This document shows positions 6,520 through 10,671 of a stretch of DNA of 10,671 bases, one piece after another. The stretch lies in assembly GCA_027057815.1 (NCBI GenBank), contig JALURD010000163.1:1-10671 (forward strand). The letters are read 5' to 3'. The notes under the pieces are model-generated. The model made no database searches and was not told the origin of the DNA. It was given only the letters and a program-made list of their open reading frames with translations. A program made the translations under genes and the position numbers. Source of the DNA: Acidilobaceae archaeon. GTDB lineage: Archaea; Thermoproteota; Thermoprotei_A; Sulfolobales; Acidilobaceae. Positions within the stretch are counted from its first letter, which is position 1. Each line of letters opens with the position of its first letter.

Positions 6520-7311
6520 CTAGCGCCTCACTATCAGCGCCTTCGGCCTACCCCTCAGCTTCGACAGGGCGTCCAAAGCCGCTGCTATCGCTGCAGCATC
6601 GTTCGGCGCCTCGACGGCATGCCACCCGAAGGCCTCCCACTTAGCCGCGAGGGGTTCCTTCGGCTTCACCTCCTCAGTGGGTCCAGTGTGTTGTAGCATG
6701 TTTCTGTCTATCACTGCTATCACGTTATCCAGGCCCTTGGCTGAAGCAGTAGCTGCAGCTTCCCAGACCTGGCCCTCATCTAGCTCCCCATCACCCAACA
6801 GAACAGCTACTTCCCTTCTCACACCGTCGATCTTGGCGGCGAGCGCTATTCCGTTGGCTATGGATAGACCCTGCCCCAGGGAGCCGCTGGACGACACAAC
6901 TAGACCCCTAAGCCTGGCGGCCTCAGGGTGGGACTGGAGCCTCGACCAGGGAGTCGCGAATGTCTCAAGCTCCTCCTCCCCAATCAATCCCTCAATGGAG
7001 AGCCAGACGTACAGCGCTGGAGCCATGTGGCCCTTGCTTATGACAACCAGCCTCTCAACCCCGAGGGCCCTCCCGGCTGGTACCCAGTAGCCATACAGTG
7101 CCGCTACTATGTTCAGCGATGACAGCGAGGACCCAGCATGCCACCCACCTATTTCAGAGAGGAACTTAATGAGCCTTGTTCTAGCCCTCTCGGCCTTCTC
7201 CGCCAGAACCCGGAGGCCACTAGGACCCAGGTCTACATTCCTAAACAGGAGGGGAGAGTCCGCGAAGCCATTCAATATTGGCGCTGCATCACGCCCACCA
7301 TCGCTCCACAC
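6520..7311 (-). CDS. Transketolase, N-terminal subunit (diphosphate-binding domain)
   Basis: This subunit binds the diphosphate end of thiamine diphosphate. From GTG 7311 it has 263 residues, matching archaeal N subunits of about 270. It shows GWHAGSSLSSLNIVAALYG at about 56-74 (the GHPGGSLS region), VISKGHMAPALY at 90-101, SSGSLGQGLS from 141, and the cofactor motif GDGE at 173-176 followed by DRN at about 202-204. It is the first gene of the operon. The reading frame stays open to 7689, but that part runs antisense through the HEPN gene and across the promoter. GTG 7311 lies roughly 26 nt after the centre of a TATA-like element, so the mRNA may be leaderless. TTG at 7275 (251 residues) is the alternative. 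Function is firm; the exact start is not. Confidence 0.92.
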   Translation of the reverse strand: MWSDGGRDAAPILNGFADSPLLFRNVDLGPSGLRVLAEKAERARTRLIKFLSEIGGWHAGSSLSSLNIVAALYGYWVPAGRALGVERLVVISKGHMAPALYVWLSIEGLIGEEELETFATPWSRLQSHPEAARLRGLVVSSSGSLGQGLSIANGIALAAKIDGVRREVAVLLGDGELDEGQVWEAAATASAKGLDNVIAVIDRNMLQHTGPTEEVKPKEPLAAKWEAFGWHAVEAPNDAAAIAAALDALSKLRGRPKALIVRR

Positions 7312-7325
7312 GGCGATGCAGGCCG

Positions 7326-7344
7326 GGGTTAATAAGTATAACCC
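7326..7344 (-). promoter_or_regulatory. TATA-like promoter element of the aro operon inside a palindrome (possible operator)
   Basis: The minus strand reads GGGTTATACTTATTAACCC. TTATAC and CTTATTAA both resemble an archaeal TATA box and would place transcription starts at about 7306-7315, next to the first possible start codons. The outer six bases on each side form a perfect inverted repeat (GGGTTA / TAACCC) around a 7-nt centre. On the plus strand the same segment contains AATAAGTATAA, so it could also serve the divergent HEPN gene. The promoter is well supported by AT content and position in GC-rich DNA; an operator role is inference. Confidence 0.55.
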
Positions 7345-7383
7345 TGCTGGGGACGGGTGAAGCCCAAGCTTAGTGGAGGCAAG

Positions 7384-7390
7384 GTAAAAT
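7384..7390 (+). promoter_or_regulatory. Weak TATA-like element for the HEPN/nucleotidyltransferase pair
   Basis: GTAAAAT lies about 31-37 nt before the ATG at 7421 and is the only AT-rich run close to it. A start near 7413 would leave almost no leader, although GTGAG at 7410-7414 looks like a ribosome site. The alternative is the AATAAGTATAA within the palindrome at 7326-7344, giving a leader of roughly 55 nt. Confidence 0.25.
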
Positions 7391-7420
7391 CCGCTGATAA
7401 GGCCTAAGCGTGAGCCGGGT

Positions 7421-7870
7421 ATGGGCATAGTGATTGACTGCGAGGAGGCGCTGCGCTGGCTCAGGCAGGCTGAGTATACCCTGCAGTCCATCAGGGTAGA
7501 TGTGAACGGAGGCTTCCATGCATGGGCTTGCTTTAAGTCACACCAAGCCGCGGAGTACGCGCTTAAGGCCGTCCTCCGAGGCTTCGGCATTGAATCATTC
7601 GGCCACGACTTGATCGACTTGTGGAGGAAGTCACTGAAGCTATGTCCCTCAGTTGAGCCCCTAAGGTTATGCATTGCTCTTCTTAACAAGCTATACGTGC
7701 CCCCTAGGTATCCTGATGCCTGGGCTGGTGGAGCGGTCCCCTTCGAGAGCTACACGGAAAAGGACTCTCGTGAGGCTATGGAGTGCGCTAGAAAGGTCGT
7801 CCAGGCAGTTAAGGATTGTCTGGTGGAGTGGTGTGAGGCTCCCGAGGAGCAGGGTTCAAGCCTGGCTTGA
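7421..7870 (+). CDS. HEPN-domain protein, partner of a minimal nucleotidyltransferase
   Basis: This 149-residue, mostly helical protein fits the archaeal HEPN family that pairs with minimal nucleotidyltransferases (MNT). Family features are WACFKSHQAAEYALKAVL at 35-52 (the Q-AA-E-A-LKA helix), FGHDLIDLW at 60-68, LLNKLYVPPRYPDA at 87-100 and a C-terminal helix with A-x-x-V-V-x-A-V-K. Such pairs are regarded as toxin-antitoxin-like or nucleotidyl-transfer modules; the true role of archaeal members is mostly unknown. The catalytic RNase motif R-x4-6-H of active HEPN toxins is not present: the three histidines (33, 41, 62) have no arginine at that spacing. The C-terminal RX4HXY motif of HepT is also missing. 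The ATG has GTGAG 6 nt upstream. The end overlaps the next gene by 38 nt. Confidence 0.88.
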   Translation: MGIVIDCEEALRWLRQAEYTLQSIRVDVNGGFHAWACFKSHQAAEYALKAVLRGFGIESFGHDLIDLWRKSLKLCPSVEPLRLCIALLNKLYVPPRYPDAWAGGAVPFESYTEKDSREAMECARKVVQAVKDCLVEWCEAPEEQGSSLA

Positions 7871-8279
7871 GGCACTTGATAAGGCTGAAATTACCGCTGA
7901 AAGACTTGCCGATAGGCTTGGAATGGCAACGGTTATCTTACATGGAAGCTATGCCAGAGGAGACTTCAACCTATGGAGTGACATAGACTTGATCATAGTG
8001 TCTGAACGCTTCGAAGGCATTAGGGTCCTCGATAGGTTCGACTTAGTCTCAGACCTACTTGAGCCGGGCGTCGAAGTAATCCCGGTAACCCCTAGGGAGC
8101 TCCGTGTGATGATATTGAAGCCCTCTTGGAGACAAGCACTCTCCCGTGGGGCAGTGATTGTGAGGGATGACTATGGCCTCGCAGAAGCGATACGAGAAGC
8201 TATAGGCGTCAAGTTGCTAGGCATTGGCGAGCTCAGACGCCGTGTCAAGGAGCTGATCAAGGAGTCTGTCGAGGTGTAA
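7833..8279 (+). CDS. Minimal nucleotidyltransferase (MNT/NTase domain protein)
   Basis: A small polymerase-beta-fold nucleotidyltransferase of 148 residues, probably in complex with the HEPN protein. The defining motif is complete: HGSYARGDFNLWSDIDL at 37-53, i.e. G38-S39, ten residues, then D50-x-D52, the GSX10DXD pattern. The third carboxylate is probably Glu81 in VEVIPV, where many relatives have Asp. A charged helix at the end (ELRRRVKELIKES) may be a contact surface. The start is GTG 7833, with GGTGG 6 nt upstream and a 38-nt overlap with the HEPN gene; the frame is open further upstream to about 7674, but that translation lies within the HEPN gene and has no domain similarity. In characterised MntA/HepT pairs the enzyme adenylylates a tyrosine of the toxin; that target is not evident here. 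Confidence 0.87.
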   Translation: MRLPRSRVQAWLEALDKAEITAERLADRLGMATVILHGSYARGDFNLWSDIDLIIVSERFEGIRVLDRFDLVSDLLEPGVEVIPVTPRELRVMILKPSWRQALSRGAVIVRDDYGLAEAIREAIGVKLLGIGELRRRVKELIKESVEV

Positions 8280-8387
8280 AGAGCTAGCCCTCTAGCGTTC
8301 ATATACAGGCCAGCAGTCTACCCAGCGGACTAATAGTTGCCCTGAGGTTCTCTAGCGAACTACCTGCGGAACCCTGTAGGTGTCCCT
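8280..8387. other. Convergent intergenic region with small hairpins, possible two-way termination zone
   Basis: It separates two converging genes. It holds an imperfect stem ACCTGC/GTAGGT (8362-8367 with 8376-8381, one G-U pair) and a neighbouring short stem GGTTC/GAACT (8346-8350 with 8357-8361). The octamer CTCTAGCG occurs twice, exactly 60 nt apart (8290-8297, 8350-8357). No clear T-run follows on either strand, so termination is only a guess. Confidence 0.25.
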
Positions 8388-9374
8388 TTACCCCTTGACT
8401 TTTCTTATGAACTCGGCGGTCAAATCGTACAAGTAGTAGGGATGCAGCCTCCCAGCGGCATCCCAGTGGGGTTCAATGGCGCTCCTCTCATGGTACTCGT
8501 TCCAACTGTATATCGCCACTATCCTGACTTCGCCTTTGTGGCGCAGTACCCAGCTCCACTGCCTCTCATACCATCCCAGGATAAGCTCGGGATCCCATGC
8601 CCGGCTCTCATTGTCGCCGAGTGGAGTCCTGTCTATCCTAGGTGTGAGTGAAACATAGCCATCCACCCGCACTCTTAGCTCGCCCGTCATCTGGATGTCG
8701 TAGTCTGGCCATAGGTCCCAGTCTTTCCAGATGTGCCCTTCACCGACGCCGTTTCCGACAATTCTTACCTTGAAGCTGGGCGTGTCTGGCTTGTACACTT
8801 CGCCTATGGGGTTGAAAGCCAGGATCAAGGGCTCACCGTCGATTTTTAGGTAAACGGCTGGGTAACGCTCTACGAAGTTCACCTTAATGTATTCAAGCAC
8901 CGTCCTCCACCAGTAGGGATCGTAAGCTCCAGGATCACCGCCTAGGTAAGGCTCAATCATTATAGCGGCCTTGAGGCCGTGCTGGCTGGCGGCCTCAAAG
9001 ACCAGCCTGGCCGTCTTATCCTCGAAGCTCCCCGGCCCCCACCATGAGACGAAAAGGCAATCTATCCCGGCCTCCCTCATTAGGTGCATCTGCCAGTCCA
9101 GGACTCCCGAATCCCTGGAGTCATAGTAACCGATCACTGGCTTATCCATAACTCCCCATGCCTTGTCGCCTTGTTTGCCCCAGTGTCTGCCATCCTCCGA
9201 GTACCACGGATAGAAGTAGACGCAGATAATGGGTTCGGATGCACCACCTGACAGCCATGGGAGCAGGAAGGCAAATGTACCCGGCCGGTTAATCCCGACA
9301 AGGGCTCCTGCAGCCAAAGCAATAACGGCAACCGCGAGTAGGATAAACCCTAAGATGCGAGGCCTTGGCACCAC
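8388..9374 (-). CDS. GH99-like glycoside hydrolase, membrane-anchored or exported
   Basis: This 328-residue protein resembles the GH99 (endo-alpha-mannosidase)/WbsX-like family. Supporting stretches are VYFYPWYSEDGRHW at 52-65, KPVIGYYDS at 78-86, REAGIDCLFVSWWGPGS at 100-116, MIEPYLG at 139-145, YLKIDGEPLILAFNP at 175-189 and YSWNEYHERSAIEP at 289-302. The last matches the W-N-E-W-H-E catalytic site of GH99, giving Glu293 and Glu296 as the catalytic pair. Residues 7-27 are a single hydrophobic segment without a lipobox Cys, so the enzyme is exported or tethered outside the cell. The start is GTG 9374 with GGAGGGG 5 nt upstream; the next codon is also GTG. It stands alone. A role in trimming surface N-glycans or in using polysaccharides is inference, and linkage specificity cannot be predicted. 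Confidence 0.78.
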   Translation of the reverse strand: MVPRPRILGFILLAVAVIALAAGALVGINRPGTFAFLLPWLSGGASEPIICVYFYPWYSEDGRHWGKQGDKAWGVMDKPVIGYYDSRDSGVLDWQMHLMREAGIDCLFVSWWGPGSFEDKTARLVFEAASQHGLKAAIMIEPYLGGDPGAYDPYWWRTVLEYIKVNFVERYPAVYLKIDGEPLILAFNPIGEVYKPDTPSFKVRIVGNGVGEGHIWKDWDLWPDYDIQMTGELRVRVDGYVSLTPRIDRTPLGDNESRAWDPELILGWYERQWSWVLRHKGEVRIVAIYSWNEYHERSAIEPHWDAAGRLHPYYLYDLTAEFIRKVKG

Positions 9375-9472
9375 GCTATCCCCTCCAATCTAAGGCTAGA
9401 GCCTATAGTCCATCGACTCCGAGAGCTTCCTGGTCTCCCCCTTAGACCCTTGAAGGCCTTCCTCCTCCTTGT

Positions 9473-9478
9473 TATAAT
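9473..9478 (-). promoter_or_regulatory. Possible TATA element of the GH99-like gene
   Basis: AGATTATAAC on the minus strand is the best AT-rich element upstream of this gene. It would give a start near 9450 and a leader of about 75 nt ending in the GGAGGGG ribosome site. A weaker ACTATAGG lies near 9402-9409. Confidence 0.3.
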
Positions 9479-10041
9479 CTAGCACGCCTCCCCACGCTAT
9501 ATGACTCCTCGCTCCTTAGGCTAGCCAATATTGCCTTGAAACATCGCTGAGAATGTTAGCGTGGATAGTTAGCTGGATGCCTTGCAGCGAGTCCTACCTT
9601 GTCGGGGCTTCGAGTATGACCAGCACTAACCCGGCTTAGATCGTGCATTTTCCTTTTCTAACGAGTCAACCCTAACCTTAGCCGGGGCATAAACTATCAT
9701 TTTACGGCATCCGCGCCTCTGACCTGAATATCAAGGACGCTATTGGCGCCCACTAGGAGGCGAAGCCGAAAGCTGGAAGGAGCTGCTACATGGTTAATAG
9801 TTGCAGCAGCTTGGAAGGCTGACATGCTGGGAGAAGCCTTGCCATGCTTTCCTGGGAGAGATGGGCTGCCACGACCATGATGGCTGGGCAACAATTATGC
9901 AGCCAGCCTAGACTAGTGTTATGATAGGCCTAAGTAGAATCTATCCACAGGCTCGGATGATGCGTAATTAAATTTGTGGAGTCCATCACACTACGGCTTT
10001 TACTGTAACATAGCATGATTAGAATCGTCGGTTACTAGCCG

Positions 10042-10050
10042 TTTTAAATA
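10042..10050 (+). promoter_or_regulatory. TATA box of the PaREP1-type gene
   Basis: TTTTAAATA is a near-ideal crenarchaeal TATA box. Its centre predicts transcription starting at about 10071-10073, leaving a leader of about 20 nt that contains AGGGTG. A second T-rich element (TTTTATCC, from 10054) is close behind it. Confidence 0.65.
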
Positions 10051-10091
10051 AGGTTTTATCCATAACTCTCCATCTAGGGTGCTTGCTTGGC

Positions 10092-10583
10092 ATGAGTGAT
10101 GCTATAGTTGTAAGACTGCCTCGCGCGGTTGTTGAGAGGCTTCGCTTAGAGGCTGAAAGGCTGGGCTTAAGCCTTGAAGAGTATATGCTTGAGTTGTTGA
10201 GCCGGGACCTCGACCCCAAAGATAAAGCAGTAGAATACATTGAGGCCGCCATGGAGTTACTGGAGGAGGCTCGAGAGGAGCTAATGAGGGGTAATGTGAG
10301 GCAAGCCGCAGAGAAGCTATGGGGTGCTGTAGCGCTAGCAGTTAAAGCCTATGCCTACTGGAAAGGAGGGAAGAGGCTAACCAGTCACAGCGAGTTATGG
10401 GAGTATAAGAGCAGGATTGCAGAAGACATTGGTAAATGGGTTTATAACTCGTGGAATGCCGGGCAGGCAATGCACACTTGCTTCTATGAAGGATGGTGCC
10501 GAGGAGATGACGTGGAACACGCCCTAGAAGAGGTAGAGAAACTTGTGAAAGCGGTAGAGGGAAAAATTAGAGGCCGCGGCTAG
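10092..10583 (+). CDS. PaREP1/PaREP8-family protein with ribbon-helix-helix-like N terminus
   Basis: It belongs to the PaREP1-type family that is expanded in Thermoproteota; no biochemical function is established. From ATG 10092 it has 163 residues. Residues 1-40 (VVRLPRAVVERL, then LGLSLEEYMLELLSRDL) look like a ribbon-helix-helix fold for DNA binding or dimerisation. From 42 the PaREP1 domain follows: AVEYIEAAMELLEEAREEL, then QAAEKLWGAVALAVKAYAYW at 71-90, SHSELWEY at 98-105 and QAMHTCFYEGWC at 125-136. The helical A-x-K-x-W-G-A-x-x-x-A-x-K-A segment resembles HEPN helices, a relation I infer. The start has AGGGTG 10 nt upstream; an in-frame TTG at 10083 sits too close to that site. It stands alone, with lower GC than the aro operon, which suits an accessory gene. 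Confidence 0.87.
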   Translation: MSDAIVVRLPRAVVERLRLEAERLGLSLEEYMLELLSRDLDPKDKAVEYIEAAMELLEEAREELMRGNVRQAAEKLWGAVALAVKAYAYWKGGKRLTSHSELWEYKSRIAEDIGKWVYNSWNAGQAMHTCFYEGWCRGDDVEHALEEVEKLVKAVEGKIRGRG

Positions 10584-10620
10584 CGAGCGGCCATTACACT
10601 TAACAATTAATTTACTTGAA

Positions 10621-10641
10621 GAGAGTAAGGCTTATACTCTT
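10621..10641 (+). terminator. Possible terminator after the PaREP1-type gene
   Basis: AGAGTA (10622-10627) can pair with TACTCT (10635-10640) around a 7-nt loop, with a G-T pair outside. A pyrimidine-rich stretch with short T runs follows (10647-10662). It lies about 38 nt after the stop. The stem is short, and the pyrimidine-rich tail may matter more in an archaeon. Confidence 0.35.
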
Positions 10642-10671
10642 AAACATCTTTACTTCTCTATTACTTATATA

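Larger units (their letters stand above)
9375..10091. other. Long intergenic region (about 717 nt) without a convincing gene
   Basis: Both flanking genes read away from this stretch, so it must hold two promoters, but these need only a small part of it. All frames are broken into short pieces without recognisable domains. Visible items are a 7-bp hairpin AGCTGCT/AGCAGCT with a 17-nt loop (9781-9787 with 9805-9811), two loosely similar segments beginning AGCTGGAAGG at 9771 and AGCTTGGAAGG at 9808, and an isolated TATA-like run TAATTAAATTT at 9965-9975 with no gene in the next 100 nt. GGATGATGCG at 9956-9965 recalls a box C, but I find no box D. A decayed gene or an unrecognised RNA is possible; neither is demonstrated. 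Confidence 0.4.

Noticed and set aside
7312..7689. In-frame N-terminal extension of the transketolase N subunit
   Set aside because: It runs antisense through the HEPN gene and through the promoter palindrome, adds no transketolase sequence, and would make the subunit much longer than its family.
7674..7832. Longer 5' form of the nucleotidyltransferase
   Set aside because: The extra 53 residues are low-complexity Arg/Ser-rich translation of the HEPN gene in another frame; GTG 7833 has a ribosome site.
8331..9800. Decamer TAATAGTTGC present in both the 8280-8387 and 9375-10091 intergenic regions
   Set aside because: Two copies of a 10-mer in this length without flanking similarity can be chance.
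9697..9894. 65-residue minus-strand reading frame in the long intergenic region
   Set aside because: No ribosome site, no domain and unusual composition; the same bases are also open for about 50 codons on the other strand, so openness here carries little weight.
9956..9990. Possible C/D box small RNA (GGATGATGCG resembling box C)
   Set aside because: Box C is imperfect and there is no CTGA box D or internal C'/D' pair at suitable distance.
1..10671. CRISPR array, tRNA/rRNA genes, insertion sequences or attachment sites
   Set aside because: I saw no regularly spaced repeats, no T-loop/cloverleaf pattern, no transposase fragments and no paired terminal repeats by reading.

Overview
The window comes from an archaeon, most likely a hyperthermophilic crenarchaeon (Thermoproteota) of the Desulfurococcales/Acidilobales type. 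The shikimate kinase is the archaeal GHMP-type enzyme and the transketolase is split into two subunit genes. Shine-Dalgarno sites match the archaeal 16S 3' end (GGAGGTGATC or parts of it). Starts are often GTG or TTG, DNA in the large operon is GC-rich, and an archaeal HEPN/nucleotidyltransferase pair and a PaREP1-type protein are present. Genus assignment is inference.

Bases 1-7311 hold one tightly packed minus-strand operon. Read in transcription order it is transketolase N subunit, transketolase C subunit, DAHP synthase, 3-dehydroquinate synthase, 3-dehydroquinate dehydratase, shikimate dehydrogenase, shikimate kinase, EPSP synthase and the first 23 codons of chorismate synthase, which runs off the left edge. 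Gene order equals reaction order: transketolase can supply erythrose 4-phosphate, and the seven shikimate steps follow from 1 to 7. Every junction is a 6-nt gap or an overlap, several of the stop/start type (ATGA, GTGA, TTGA), so translational coupling is likely. A palindrome lies across the TATA-like element in front of the first gene.

Bases 7421-8279 carry a plus-strand HEPN protein / minimal nucleotidyltransferase pair, divergent from the operon. Bases 8388-9374 (minus) encode a membrane-anchored or exported GH99-like glycoside hydrolase with the paired catalytic glutamates. Bases 9375-10091 have no convincing gene. Bases 10092-10583 (plus) encode a PaREP1-type protein with a ribbon-helix-helix-like N terminus and a good TATA box. 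The last 88 bases are AT-rich and hold a small hairpin.

The left two thirds is a housekeeping biosynthetic operon; the right third looks accessory. I found no tRNA, rRNA, CRISPR array or insertion sequence. The most interesting sequence-level signals are the over-representation of the 8-bp palindrome GGGATCCC in all three codon phases, the palindrome over the aro promoter, and a recurring GGGTGAG-N5-GTG coupling module at gene junctions.
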